A stretch of DNA of 64,000 nucleotides from Algoriphagus pacificus (GCF_017254845.1 NZ_JAFKCU010000001.1:1199048-1263047), one strand, 5' to 3'. Positions 35,329-44,766 are shown, numbered from the stretch's first letter. Made by a program: numbers and translations. The notes: generated by a model from the sequence alone, not told the origin.

Positions 35329-37275
35329 ATGGCCAATGTAATCATCCACAGGGTTGCTGAATTTCTCAAGAACTTCCCTCCTTTTTCATTTTTGAGTCCT
35401 GAAGATCTGGAAGCTGTGGCTTCAAAGGTTGAGATTAAATACTTTGAAAAAGGAGAAAAGCTATTTTTGCAAGGAGAACCGGCCAAGCCTCATTTTTTTG
35501 TTTTGCGGGAAGGAGCGATAGAATTATCGGAAAACAAATCGGGTGGTCCTGAAATCAAAGAATACTGCGAGCAGGGGGATGTTTTTGGAGTCTTGGCATT
35601 ACTTGGGAAAAGGCCTTATGTTTTAAATGCCATTTTTTCCGAAGATAGCCTGGTCTATTTTATTCCTGTGGAAGTTTTTGAGTTGATTTTAGAGCATAAT
35701 AGCAAAGTTGCCCTCTATTTTGCTGCGGGTTTTGCGAGTGGGCAGGTTGTTTTCAAACAAGATCTTTCTGAGGGTCAAAAAGCAAGAGGATTACTAAGAG
35801 GAGAAACTTTGGACGATTCTCTTTTGATTTTTTCTGATCCAGAGTCAATAAAAGTTTCCGAAAATGTCTTGTGCTGCAAAGGAAATACATCGATACAAAA
35901 AGCAGCACAGCTAATGACTCAAGCGGATGTCAGCAGTATTGTCGTTGTGGATTCTAATAATTTTCCTTTAGGAATCCTGACCGACAAGGATTTCAGAACC
36001 CGCATTGTTTCTGAAGCTTTATCATTGGAGCATCCGGTTTCTGAGGTTATGACCTCCAACCTCATTGTAAAGAGGAGAAGCGCTTCTTTTTCAGAATTAT
36101 ACCTGAGTATGATTAAAAATCGCCTTCATCATTTGATTTTGACGGAAGATGGAACTGATCAAAGCCCAGTCGTTGGAATCTTATCAGATCACGATGTGCT
36201 GCTTTCTATGGGAAATAGCCCCGCTGTTTTGATTCATGCGCTATTGAATACTTTCGATCTAAACGAGATAAGGGAAATCAGAGACAGAGCAGAGCAGATG
36301 CTTCGGTATTATCTTGAAAATGAAGTTGCCATGGATTTTGTCGCATCTGTTATGACAGAGATAAATGATGTGATCATCTCACAAGCAACTCAGCTGGCAA
36401 TCAGGAAACATTCGAAAGACTATCCTGAATTGGAACAGGTAAAGTTTTGCTTCTTGGCTTTAGGAAGCGAGGGGCGTGAGGAACAATTACTCCGAACAGA
36501 TCAAGATAATGCTTTAGTCTACGAGGATGTTTCCGAGGATTTGAAAACAAGTGCTTCAGAATATTTTCTGAAAATAGGGAGTGAAATCGTAGAGGTTCTG
36601 ATCCATAGTGGATTTTCCCCTTGTCCCGGAGAAATCATGGCCAGTAATCCAAAGTGGGTTCAACCTTTGGCGGTTTGGAAGGAGTATTTTACAGATTGGA
36701 TTGTGAAACCAACTGAACAGGCAATTTTAAACTCTTCTATTTTCTTTGATTTTAGGCCAGTAGCTGGATCAAAAATTTTGGCAGAATCACTCACAGATCA
36801 CATTTATGATGAGGTCGGGAAGAAGCATTTCTTCTTGAATTTTCTTGCCAAGAATGCCTACATGAACCCTGCTCCTTTGGGCTTTTTTAAAGGGTTTATG
36901 GTAGAAAAGTCAGGTGAGCATAGTGATCATTTTGACATCAAAGCCAGAGCGATGTTGCCATTGACTGATCTCGCTCGATTGCTGACATTAAGCCATGGAT
37001 TGGTTAGGATCAATAACACTTTTAAGCGATTTGAAAAGTTAGCTGAATTGGAACCCAATTATTCAGAATTGTTCCTACAGGCAGGAAAGGCCTACGAAAT
37101 TCTTATGAGAATGAGAGCCTTGGAAGGGCTCCAGCATAAGAATAACGGGCGATTCATTGACCCGGAAAAGCTTGGGAAACTTCAAAAACAGCTACTGAAA
37201 AACACTTTTTCTCCTATTTCAGAGCTTCAGGAAATTGTAAAAGTCAGGTTCCAATTGGATTATTTTGCGAAATGA
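35329..37275 (+). CDS. cNMP-binding/CBS/DUF294 nucleotidyltransferase-like protein
   Basis: A 648-aa cytoplasmic regulator-like protein. Domains in order: cyclic-nucleotide-binding fold (about 15-130, with EKGEKLFLQGEPA), paired CBS domains (about 170-290, with VVVDSNNFPLGILTDKDFR), a GlnD-like nucleotidyltransferase domain (about 330-470, with LGSEGREEQLLRTDQDNAL carrying the G-S and D-x-D catalytic pattern), and a C-terminal DUF294 helical domain. This set is known beside acetate symporter and exonuclease genes, as here. It probably senses adenine nucleotides and modifies a partner; target unknown. Its stop overlaps the exonuclease ATG. Confidence 0.92.
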   Translation: MANVIIHRVAEFLKNFPPFSFLSPEDLEAVASKVEIKYFEKGEKLFLQGEPAKPHFFVLREGAIELSENKSGGPEIKEYCEQGDVFGVLALLGKRPYVLNAIFSEDSLVYFIPVEVFELILEHNSKVALYFAAGFASGQVVFKQDLSEGQKARGLLRGETLDDSLLIFSDPESIKVSENVLCCKGNTSIQKAAQLMTQADVSSIVVVDSNNFPLGILTDKDFRTRIVSEALSLEHPVSEVMTSNLIVKRRSASFSELYLSMIKNRLHHLILTEDGTDQSPVVGILSDHDVLLSMGNSPAVLIHALLNTFDLNEIREIRDRAEQMLRYYLENEVAMDFVASVMTEINDVIISQATQLAIRKHSKDYPELEQVKFCFLALGSEGREEQLLRTDQDNALVYEDVSEDLKTSASEYFLKIGSEIVEVLIHSGFSPCPGEIMASNPKWVQPLAVWKEYFTDWIVKPTEQAILNSSIFFDFRPVAGSKILAESLTDHIYDEVGKKHFFLNFLAKNAYMNPAPLGFFKGFMVEKSGEHSDHFDIKARAMLPLTDLARLLTLSHGLVRINNTFKRFEKLAELEPNYSELFLQAGKAYEILMRMRALEGLQHKNNGRFIDPEKLGKLQKQLLKNTFSPISELQEIVKVRFQLDYFAK

Positions 37276-37943
37276 GTTGGTGGCCATTTAATAGCTCTAA
37301 GCCCGTTCAAAAGGATTTTGTGAAGGAATATCTAAAGAATTCCCAAAAGGAAATCCCGGGTATTCGTCTTTTTGATCAGCTTTCATTTGTCGTATTAGAC
37401 ACTGAAACAACTGGTCTCAATCCAGAGACAGATCATGTGTTATCCTTTGGTGCGGTGAAAATCAACTCGCAAAGTATTCAGGTTGCAAGTGCAGTAGAAT
37501 GGTATTTGAGTTCATCTAAGAAAGGAAAGGAAGCCATCCAAATCCATGAGCTAATTGGGAATAAAATGGTATTAAGTTTAGCTGATTTTTCCTCTCAATT
37601 TCTTCAATATATAGGGAATAATATCATTGTCGGGCATCATGTAGGCTTTGACTTAGAAATGCTTAAAAAAATAGTAAAACCCTTTGGGCTGACTCGCTTT
37701 CCTAACCCATGTATAGATACAATGAATTTGGCGATCAGGCTTGATTATGGATTGAGAGCAGATCGAAATTTGATCCCCTTAAAAAACTATTCTCTGGATG
37801 CTCTTTGTGATCGCTATGGAATTAAAACAGAAGATAGGCATACTGCTGGAGGTGATGCTTTTCTCACTGCCAATTTACTCCTGAAGCTTTTGAAAGCTGC
37901 TGAAAAAAAAGGGATAAACAACTGGAGCTTACTCAATAAGTAG
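37272..37943 (+). CDS. DnaQ/PolC-like 3'-5' exonuclease
   Basis: A 223-aa DEDDh exonuclease. Motif ExoI FVVLDTETTGL with Asp43 and Glu45, ExoII IIVGHHVGFDLEML, and ExoIII RHTAGGDAF with catalytic His and Asp. Stand-alone, without a polymerase domain, so a repair or RNA/DNA trimming role is more likely than replication proofreading. The ATG overlaps the previous stop (ATGA), a strong sign of coupling to the DUF294 gene. Its link to the acetate genes is conserved by context but not explained. Confidence 0.9.
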   Translation: MSWWPFNSSKPVQKDFVKEYLKNSQKEIPGIRLFDQLSFVVLDTETTGLNPETDHVLSFGAVKINSQSIQVASAVEWYLSSSKKGKEAIQIHELIGNKMVLSLADFSSQFLQYIGNNIIVGHHVGFDLEMLKKIVKPFGLTRFPNPCIDTMNLAIRLDYGLRADRNLIPLKNYSLDALCDRYGIKTEDRHTAGGDAFLTANLLLKLLKAAEKKGINNWSLLNK

Positions 37944-38078
37944 GGAGAGTTTTTGTTGAGCTATTTTAATAAGTTTTGAATTTTTTAAAGATTCGTATAA
38001 AAACTGTAAGTATTTTAATATCAGATAATTAAACGTATATTTAAGAGGTTTTTTTGTCTAATTTTTCAATACAATTCT

Positions 38079-39320
38079 ATGTCAAAATTTAAAATAGACC
38101 CACAATTACAGGTTCAAAATGAACTTTTAGAAAAACTGAAAAATCTGCAAGCCATTCCTGTTCATCCGATCACGACTAAATACTGGTCACTAGGTGGTTC
38201 TGGAGGATGGCTAGGTACTTCTACCACCGGAATTCTGAAATGTCCGGATGGAATTGGATCTTTTCAGCATTATGTCAATGGTTCCATCTACTATCATCCG
38301 TCAACCGGTGCACACGAGGTACATGGTTTGATCAGGGCTAGATGGAAAAGTTTAGGATGGGAAAGAAGCTTTTTGGGATATCCCAAAACTGATGAAACGG
38401 CAACCCCGGATGGAATCGGAAGATTCAACCACTTTCAAGGAGGAAGCATTTATTGGTCTCCGTCTACCGGAGCTTGGGAAGTTCATGGAGCAATCCGTAG
38501 TAAATATTCCAGTTTGGGTTGGGAGAGAAGTTTCCTTAGATACCCTTTGACCAATGAGACTACTTGTCCGGATGGAGTTGGTAGGTTCAATCATTTCCAG
38601 GGGGGAAGTATTTATTGGACTCCCAGTACTGGTGCGCATGAAGTTCATGGAGCAATCCGCTCTCATTGGGCATCGTTGGGTTGGGAAAGAAGTCCATTGG
38701 GATATCCAACTTCAGATGAATTAGTAGTTTTCGGAGGAGATGGAAGAATTTCACATTTCCAGCACGGAAGTATCTATTGGTCTTCCACGGCTGGAGTCAG
38801 AGTATTGAAAGAACGCATTCGAGTGCACGTCAAAATATTGACGATGCCTACCCGCTTTACAATCAATGAGCAATTCGCAGCTATGCAGGAAGTGTATGCC
38901 ATGGCTGGGATTCGGGTAGATTGTGCCACCACAGAAAATCTGAATTTGCCTTCTTTGGCTGATGTGGATGTTGGCGGATGCACAATGGGATCTGTGACAG
39001 CAGAGCAAATCACATTATTTGGCAACCGTAACTTTGTCGGTTCAAATGATGTCGTCGTTTACTTTGTCAACAGTACAGTGCCGGGATACAATGGATGTGC
39101 AGCATATCCATCAGGAAGACCCGGTTGTGTGGTAGTTCGAACAGCTAGTCGCTGGACATTAGGTCACGAATTTGGGCATGTTTTAGGATTAAATCATGTC
39201 AATAACAATGACCGATTAATGACTGGAAATGGTACATTTAATATTACCAACCCTCCACCGAATCTGACTTCGGGAGAATCCAGTACCATGCGATCCAGTG
39301 GACTTAGTACCAATCTTTAA
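38079..39320 (+). CDS. LGFP-repeat protein with C-terminal metzincin-like protease domain
   Basis: A 413-aa protein. Residues about 30-243 hold four LGFP repeats of 53-54 aa, recognised by recurring LGWERSxLxYP, PDGxGRFNHFQGGSIYW and GAxEVHG. The C-terminal part contains the zinc motif HEFGHVLGLNH (363-373), i.e. HExxHxxGxxH, and a downstream Met-turn candidate (RLMTGNG), as in metzincin metalloproteases. There is no classical signal peptide at the N-terminus. LGFP repeats are best known from actinobacterial cell-wall proteins, so substrate binding to envelope or glycan is plausible. Followed 19 bp later by a HEAT-like gene. Confidence 0.85.
   Translation: MSKFKIDPQLQVQNELLEKLKNLQAIPVHPITTKYWSLGGSGGWLGTSTTGILKCPDGIGSFQHYVNGSIYYHPSTGAHEVHGLIRARWKSLGWERSFLGYPKTDETATPDGIGRFNHFQGGSIYWSPSTGAWEVHGAIRSKYSSLGWERSFLRYPLTNETTCPDGVGRFNHFQGGSIYWTPSTGAHEVHGAIRSHWASLGWERSPLGYPTSDELVVFGGDGRISHFQHGSIYWSSTAGVRVLKERIRVHVKILTMPTRFTINEQFAAMQEVYAMAGIRVDCATTENLNLPSLADVDVGGCTMGSVTAEQITLFGNRNFVGSNDVVVYFVNSTVPGYNGCAAYPSGRPGCVVVRTASRWTLGHEFGHVLGLNHVNNNDRLMTGNGTFNITNPPPNLTSGESSTMRSSGLSTNL
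38166..38807 (+). repeat. four tandem LGFP-coding repeats, 162-bp period
   Basis: The encoded GAxEVHG blocks recur exactly every 54 residues (starting near residues 77, 131 and 185), so the DNA is a diverged 162-bp tandem array inside the gene. The last copy is more divergent. Confidence 0.85.
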
Positions 39321-39339
39321 CCCAAAATTTTTAGAACTT

Positions 39340-39828
39340 ATGGCACAATCAAGAAAAAAAGCAGCCACAACAGGCTTTGATCCACAGGAACTTTTGGATT
39401 TCCTCAGACAAGATGAATTAGATTATCCAGCAGGTGCGGCCAAATTTGGGAAAGAAGCACTTCCATTGTTAAAAGAGCTGATAGCTGGTTCTGACGAGAA
39501 TCTTTCTATGAAAGCAGCTTATCTGGTCGGATACATCGATGATGAAAGTGTTGGAGATATTCTGAAAGAAGCAGCAGAAAAAGGATCTTCCACTATTCGG
39601 ATTGCAGCAGCCTTTGGGGCTCAAAAAAGATCTCCGGAAGTGGCAGAAGCAATTTTGAGCAAATCTCTTGACGATACAAATCCTTCCGTTGTGAAATTTG
39701 CAATGAGGTCAGTTTCAGCGATGAAATTGGGTAAAAACCTAAAATCTAAAATCGATCATATCTCGAAGAATTTCATGGATGAAGACATCAAGAATTCGGC
39801 AAAGGATCTCATGAAAAAGATTAAGTAA
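39340..39828 (+). CDS. small HEAT-repeat-like protein
   Basis: A 162-aa soluble, all-helical protein with HEAT/ARM-like spacing: LLKELIAGSDENLSMKAAYLVGYI, AAEKGSSTIRIAAAFGAQ, SLDDTNPSVVKFAMRSVSAM. A GTG at 39298 inside the previous gene would extend it, but the ATG at 39340 is better. It follows the LGFP-metzincin gene by 19 bp and is probably co-transcribed. Likely a protein-binding partner, perhaps of the metzincin (inference). Shares a terminator with convergent DUF4403. Confidence 0.8.
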   Translation: MAQSRKKAATTGFDPQELLDFLRQDELDYPAGAAKFGKEALPLLKELIAGSDENLSMKAAYLVGYIDDESVGDILKEAAEKGSSTIRIAAAFGAQKRSPEVAEAILSKSLDDTNPSVVKFAMRSVSAMKLGKNLKSKIDHISKNFMDEDIKNSAKDLMKKIK

Positions 39829-39848
39829 TAGTAAGTTGTACCCTGAAT

Positions 39849-39877
39849 AAGAAGGAAGTGAAATTCACTTCCTTCTT
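39849..39877. terminator. bidirectional terminator
   Basis: A 13-bp perfect stem (39849-39861 with 39865-39877), 3-nt loop, T-rich tail. It serves the HEAT-like gene and the convergent DUF4403 gene, whose stop codon overlaps the right arm. Confidence 0.85.
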
Positions 39878-41277
39878 TATTTCCAAGTCAAATCCACTTT
39901 TCCAGTTGCCTTAATATGAATCGTCAGGCCATTTTTTGTAGGATAAAAATTCTCAGGGACTATTTGAAGGTTTAAGATGCTGAGATCTGCAATTCCGGTT
40001 TTTAAGCTCAACCTTTCTTGAATGTTACCAAGTCCTTCTTCAAGGGTATCTCCCAACGGGAAAACTGCTCTTTTCTCGATTTGCTTGATGATTTTCCGTT
40101 TTTTCAATCCTACACTTGTTTGAGCTCCGAGATTTCCACTTTCCATTTTGAAATTAATATCTGAGAAATAGAGACTATTGGTTGCTTCATCAAAGGAAGG
40201 TTTGCCGATTATGTACAGTTTTCCATCGAGATTTTTTCCGTTTTCCTGAGCAGCAAAAAAGTCCATGTTGATTTGCAGGTATTCTCCGAAAGACTGACTT
40301 TGGATGTTACTCGGCGTAAGGACTGTTTTTTTATCCACTCTAATTGGGACGTTGTTCAGATTTTCGCCCAATAATCTGTCTAGCTGAGAATAACTCAAAG
40401 TCCATGGAAGCGTGATTTCAAGCTTGTTTTCTGAAATATTGTTTTCTGTAAGCTTGGGCAAAGGAAATGCACGACTTGGGGCAGCATCTGCAGGATGTGT
40501 GTTTACCCGGCCATTTAATCCCAGCCAAATGTTCAGGTTCTGATTTTCATCAAAAAATTCTTTCAACTTAACTGAATCAGGCTGAATGGAAAAAGCTGAA
40601 CGCTCATCTTCCCAGCCGATAAAAAACGGTTTACCTACCTGGTTCCAAGCTAGGTCCACAAAGCTTTTAAGGTTCAAAAGGGAATTAGCTGAATTGAGAT
40701 TTTCTGCAGCCCATTTTGTGATTTCTTTTTCAACAATACCTGAAAGATCTACTTGCATTCCCAAAACCTCTAGATTGATTTTGCCTCCCAGATCCACTAA
40801 TTCAAAATCTTTAATTGCAAGACTCCAATCCGGATTGATAGTGGGATTGACGATGAACACTGGAGAAATAGCTTCGTCGAGAGGGATTTTGGTCTGTAGA
40901 AAACTTCCAAATCCTTTCTTTTGCAGTCCCACTCGCCCTTGGATTTTCAGCGGAAGAGTTAATTGGATCCGTTGGCTGTCCAAAGAAGTAAAACTTGGAT
41001 TTCCATTTCGGCTCAATTTCAAACTACCTTCTGCACTATTCCCCATTTCCAGATTTTCTTCTTCCAATAAAACAGCCGGAATCGCCTGGTTAATGATTTT
41101 ATATAATGAATTTTGAGGAACTGTAACCGGTAGATTTACAGAAGAAAAAGCAGGAGGGGCTTGAAGAGGAGTTGGGTTTTGATGCGGATTAAATGATTTA
41201 CAGGAAGCAAGCATCAATAATCCCAAAAAGAATAGATTTAGATGTTTTCTTCGTATTAAGTTGGTTTGTATTTTCAT
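39877..41277 (-). CDS. DUF4403-family lipoprotein
   Basis: A 466-aa envelope lipoprotein with signal and lipobox LMLASC near residue 26, starting at the ATG at 41277; a longer open frame to 41373 lacks a plausible signal. The mature part has the DUF4403 layout: an N-terminal VNLPVTVPQNSLYKIINQAIP segment and repeated beta-rich tandem sections around LPLKIQGRVG and LYIIGKPSFDEATNSLYFSDINF. The fold is thought to be a tubular lipid-binding type, but function is unknown. Divergent from ytxJ. Confidence 0.88.
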   Translation of the reverse strand: MKIQTNLIRRKHLNLFFLGLLMLASCKSFNPHQNPTPLQAPPAFSSVNLPVTVPQNSLYKIINQAIPAVLLEEENLEMGNSAEGSLKLSRNGNPSFTSLDSQRIQLTLPLKIQGRVGLQKKGFGSFLQTKIPLDEAISPVFIVNPTINPDWSLAIKDFELVDLGGKINLEVLGMQVDLSGIVEKEITKWAAENLNSANSLLNLKSFVDLAWNQVGKPFFIGWEDERSAFSIQPDSVKLKEFFDENQNLNIWLGLNGRVNTHPADAAPSRAFPLPKLTENNISENKLEITLPWTLSYSQLDRLLGENLNNVPIRVDKKTVLTPSNIQSQSFGEYLQINMDFFAAQENGKNLDGKLYIIGKPSFDEATNSLYFSDINFKMESGNLGAQTSVGLKKRKIIKQIEKRAVFPLGDTLEEGLGNIQERLSLKTGIADLSILNLQIVPENFYPTKNGLTIHIKATGKVDLTWK

Positions 41278-41316
41278 TTTTTGAATTCCTTCTTGATTAG
41301 GGAACTTTATTAACAC

Positions 41317-41324
41317 CAAAAATA
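41317..41324 (-). promoter_or_regulatory. -7 element of the DUF4403 gene
   Basis: Minus-strand TATTTTTG matches TAnnTTTG, 39 nt before the ATG. No clear -33. Confidence 0.35.
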
Positions 41325-41349
41325 TTGCCCAGTTATAACGTATCAGAAA

Positions 41350-41694
41350 ATGAATTGGAATAAACTTACCCAAGAGGGGCAGATTTCAGATATTAAAGCT
41401 TTGAGCGAGGATGTTCCCGTAATGATTTTTAAACATAGTACTAGATGCTCTGTTAGTAGCATGTCATTAGATCGCTTGCTGAGAAACTGGAAAGAAGAAG
41501 ACCATCAAAATGTAGTTCCCTATTACTTGGATCTCATACAAAACCGTGCACTCTCTGACCGTGTTAGTGAGGTATTTGGAGTAAGACATGAATCTCCGCA
41601 AGTGATTCTGATAAAGAATGGAGTAGCGGTTTACGATAACAGTCATTTCGGGATTTCTTATCCTGAAATTATGCAAGAAGCTAAAAATAATTAA
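41350..41694 (+). CDS. ytxJ: bacillithiol-system redox protein YtxJ
   Basis: Thioredoxin-fold protein of 114 aa predicted to remove bacillithiol from modified proteins. The active-site FKHSTRCSVSSMSLDRL contains the single Cys in a TRCSVS context typical of YtxJ (monothiol bacilliredoxin-like), with the cis-Pro region SPQVILIKNG. Suggests that this organism makes bacillithiol. Alone between DUF4403 and the outer-membrane barrel; a hairpin (41701-41720) follows. Confidence 0.9.
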   Translation: MNWNKLTQEGQISDIKALSEDVPVMIFKHSTRCSVSSMSLDRLLRNWKEEDHQNVVPYYLDLIQNRALSDRVSEVFGVRHESPQVILIKNGVAVYDNSHFGISYPEIMQEAKNN

Positions 41695-41700
41695 ATTTTT

Positions 41701-41720
41701 AAATGGCTATTTAGCCATTT
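41701..41720 (+). terminator. weak hairpin after ytxJ
   Basis: An 8-bp AAATGGCT/AGCCATTT stem with a 4-nt loop but no real T-run. Possible weak terminator. Confidence 0.4.
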
Positions 41721-41812
41721 ATCCTCCCCACGTTCCATTCCAATTTTTCTTTAGTTGTTGACTAAACCTTTGCCATTTCTCTTCGGTCAAAGAGTTAGAT
41801 ATTTGCGCAACT

Positions 41813-44677
41813 ATGAGAAACATGTATAGATCATTTTTAATTATTTTTTGCCTTTTGCTAGCAGCTAGCGTATACGGGCAACGTCCTCAAGGTCAAGGTC
41901 AAAGGCCTCAAATCAAATTGACCGGAGTCGTAATGGATGGAGCGACTAATACCCCGATGATTGGAGCCAATGTATTGGTTAAGACTTTGGCAGATTCTTT
42001 ATTGCTTGGTGGAGTGACAGATGGACAGGGCAAATTTGAAGTGAACCGTCCTATGATTCCGCAGGTGAAAATTGAAATTACTTTTGTCGGATATGAGACC
42101 ATTTCCAAAACTCATAGTTTCCGTGATCCGGCGGATTTGGGCACCTTGGTTTTAAAAGAAGATGCTCAGGTTTTAGGCGAGGTGGTAATTGAGGGCCAAT
42201 CACCAGTAGGTGAAATGAGAGGCGATACTACTTCTTTCAATGCCTCAGCTTTCAAAACACAACAAAATGCGCAGGCAGAAGACTTGATTAGAAAGCTCCC
42301 TGGTGTAACGATTCAAAATGGACAAGTTCAGGCTCAAGGAGAGGCAGTTCAGAAAATATTGGTTGATGGAAGAGAGTTTTTCGGCTCCGATCCAAGCATC
42401 GCTTTGAGAAACTTACCTGCAGATGCCATCGATAGAGTGGAAGTATTAGATCAACGGTCTGACCAAAGCAGGTTGACGGGTTTTGATGATGGAACCTACA
42501 CCAAAACGATCAATATCATTTTGCGTGAAGACCGCAAAAATGGCCAGTTTGGTAGAGTTTATGGAGGCTATGGTACTGATGACAGATATACAGGCGGGGG
42601 AAGCGTAAACTTGTTTAGCGGAGACAGAAGAATTTCTATTCTTGGTCTGGCTAATAATGTCAACCAACAGAATTTCTCCAGCCAGGATTTGGCAGGAGTC
42701 AATGCAAATAGCTCCGGAGGTGGAGGTGGTTTTAGAGGAAGAGGAGGTTTCGGTGGAGGAAACAATAATTTCAGTGCTGGAAGTAATGATGGTATTAATA
42801 CTACCAATTCGATTGGTCTTAATTATTCTGATAAGTGGGGAAGCAAGGTGAATTTCACAGGAAGTTATTTCTTCAACAATTCAGCAAATAAACTGCAACA
42901 GATAACTAATAGAGAAACCGTTATCAATGAAAATCTCCGCCAGTTTTATCAGGAGAATTTGATCAGCACCACTGACAATTATAACCATCGAATGAATGGT
43001 CGGATCGAGGCTGATTTAAATGAAAAGAATTCTATCATCATCACTCCAAGTATTTCATTCCAAAACAATACTAGCTTTAGTGATAGGGATGCATTGACTA
43101 CTGCAAGTACAGGAGATTCATTAAGTGCTTTGCGTTCAATTTCCAATGCAGAAAGCAAGAACTACAGCATTTCAAACAATTTTACTTATCGCTACAAATT
43201 CGATAAAAAAGGAAGAACCTTTTCTACCGATATCAATACTTCCTGGAATAAAAATGATCGATTTTCGGATCTCTTAGCTGCAAGTGTTGATTATAACAGA
43301 GTGCGTTTGGATACCACATTGCAAGAAACTGATGCACTTTCCAACGGCTTTAATTACAGGATCAATGCTACTTTGACTGAGCCATTGGGAGAGAAATCCA
43401 TTGGTACCTTTGGTTATCAAATCGGAAACAACAAGTCCAGATCAGATCAAAAAACTTATGTATTAGGAGCTGAACAAGGTTCTTATTTGCTGGATACCGC
43501 TTTGAGTAATGAGTTTGATAATAAATTCATCACCCAGCGTCTCCGATCAGGCTATGCTTACAATAATGCGGGGCTGAACCTGAATTTCAATTTGGATTAT
43601 CAAAACGCCAAATTGGATAACGAGGCATTCTTCCCAGTGCCAGGGACTTTTAAAAGATCATTCAACAATCTTCTTCCTGGGGCGAGTTTCAGTTATAGAA
43701 ATCGTGAGTCAGGAGTTTCTTACAGAGTGAGATATCGTACCAATACCGACGAGCCAAGTGTAAGGGAACTTCAAAATGTGGTAAACAACCAAAACCCACT
43801 GAACTTAAGTGTGGGTAACCCGAATCTAGGACAGAGTTACAACCACAATATTTTCTTGAACATGAGCAAAGTGAATATGGAGAAAAACCATACCATGTTC
43901 ATGTTTGCCAATTACTCAGGAACTTCTAATTATATCGGAAATAGCACTTTCTTGACTGCTCAGGATACCTTGATCAACGGTGAAATCCTATTGAGACCAG
44001 GAGGACAGATTTCACAGCCTGTCAACTTAGATGGCAATTTTAGAACTACCTTCTTTTTCACTTACGGAGCACCGATCAAAGGAATTAAGACTCAGTTCAA
44101 CATGAATACGAGAGTTAATTTCAACAGAATCCCGGGTTTGATCAATGGAGAGAAAAATCTGAATGACAACCTTTCCTTAGGTCAAGGTTTGACTTTTACT
44201 TCGAACATTTCTGAAAATGTGGATTTCACCATCAGCACTACTGGTACTTACAACATTGTAAACTCAAGTTTGCAGACAACTCAGGACAATAATTACTATG
44301 TACAGGAATCCAATATCCGTCTGTATTATTCTCCAAATGGAGGAAAGTTATTCGTAGGTAACAATATCAACCATAGTTTGTATTCCGGACTTTCTGAAGG
44401 TTTTGATCAGAACTTCTGGCTTTGGAATATCGAGGGTGGTTACAGATTCGCGAAAAATAACAAGGCTGAATTGAAGGTTGTGATCTTCGATTTGCTGAAT
44501 CAGAACAATAGTATTCAGAGAACTATTTCTGATGTGGCTGTGACCGATGTGTTTACCAATGTGCTGACCAGATATGGCATGTTGACATTCACTTATATCA
44601 TTGGAAACTTTAAGCAGCCTGAGCCTTCTAATAATCCTTGGGAGCGTGGCAGACCAGGTGGAGGAAGAACTTGGTAA
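41813..44677 (+). CDS. outer-membrane beta-barrel protein with CarboxypepD_reg-like and plug domains
   Basis: A 954-aa outer-membrane protein with signal peptide (hydrophobic 8-19, ASVYGQ). Order: CarboxypepD_reg-like domain (about 35-115, LTGVVMDGATNTPMIGANV), plug-like segment (about 130-230, DLIRKLPGVTIQNGQVQAQG and VEVLDQRSDQ), then a large C-terminal barrel. It resembles OMP_b-brl_3 proteins rather than SusC; no TonB box is clear and no SusD gene is near. A Gly-rich loop (SSGGGGGFRGRGGFGGG, about 300-318) and an N-terminal Gln/Pro-rich tract are notable. Ligand unknown. Terminated by a strong hairpin. Confidence 0.9.
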   Translation: MRNMYRSFLIIFCLLLAASVYGQRPQGQGQRPQIKLTGVVMDGATNTPMIGANVLVKTLADSLLLGGVTDGQGKFEVNRPMIPQVKIEITFVGYETISKTHSFRDPADLGTLVLKEDAQVLGEVVIEGQSPVGEMRGDTTSFNASAFKTQQNAQAEDLIRKLPGVTIQNGQVQAQGEAVQKILVDGREFFGSDPSIALRNLPADAIDRVEVLDQRSDQSRLTGFDDGTYTKTINIILREDRKNGQFGRVYGGYGTDDRYTGGGSVNLFSGDRRISILGLANNVNQQNFSSQDLAGVNANSSGGGGGFRGRGGFGGGNNNFSAGSNDGINTTNSIGLNYSDKWGSKVNFTGSYFFNNSANKLQQITNRETVINENLRQFYQENLISTTDNYNHRMNGRIEADLNEKNSIIITPSISFQNNTSFSDRDALTTASTGDSLSALRSISNAESKNYSISNNFTYRYKFDKKGRTFSTDINTSWNKNDRFSDLLAASVDYNRVRLDTTLQETDALSNGFNYRINATLTEPLGEKSIGTFGYQIGNNKSRSDQKTYVLGAEQGSYLLDTALSNEFDNKFITQRLRSGYAYNNAGLNLNFNLDYQNAKLDNEAFFPVPGTFKRSFNNLLPGASFSYRNRESGVSYRVRYRTNTDEPSVRELQNVVNNQNPLNLSVGNPNLGQSYNHNIFLNMSKVNMEKNHTMFMFANYSGTSNYIGNSTFLTAQDTLINGEILLRPGGQISQPVNLDGNFRTTFFFTYGAPIKGIKTQFNMNTRVNFNRIPGLINGEKNLNDNLSLGQGLTFTSNISENVDFTISTTGTYNIVNSSLQTTQDNNYYVQESNIRLYYSPNGGKLFVGNNINHSLYSGLSEGFDQNFWLWNIEGGYRFAKNNKAELKVVIFDLLNQNNSIQRTISDVAVTDVFTNVLTRYGMLTFTYIIGNFKQPEPSNNPWERGRPGGGRTW

Positions 44678-44692
44678 GAAAATGAACAAACA

Positions 44693-44730
44693 AAAAAGAG
44701 CTGACCAGGATCAATTGGTCAGCTCTTTTT
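44693..44730. terminator. bidirectional terminator
   Basis: A 15-bp perfect stem (44693-44707 with 44716-44730), 8-nt loop, T-run. A second small dyad GACCGAT-CTA-ATCGGTC (44736-44752) lies beside it on the fasciclin-gene side. Confidence 0.9.
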
Positions 44731-44766
44731 ATTTTGACCGATCTAATCGGTCCTGATAATTTGGTC

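Noticed and set aside
38166-38807. Direct repeats considered as a CRISPR or mobile array
   Set aside because: They are in frame, 162 bp long and encode diverged LGFP protein repeats.
40586-41116. 176-aa plus-strand frame inside the DUF4403 gene
   Set aside because: Antisense shadow with low-complexity Ser/Arg/Pro composition and no start context.
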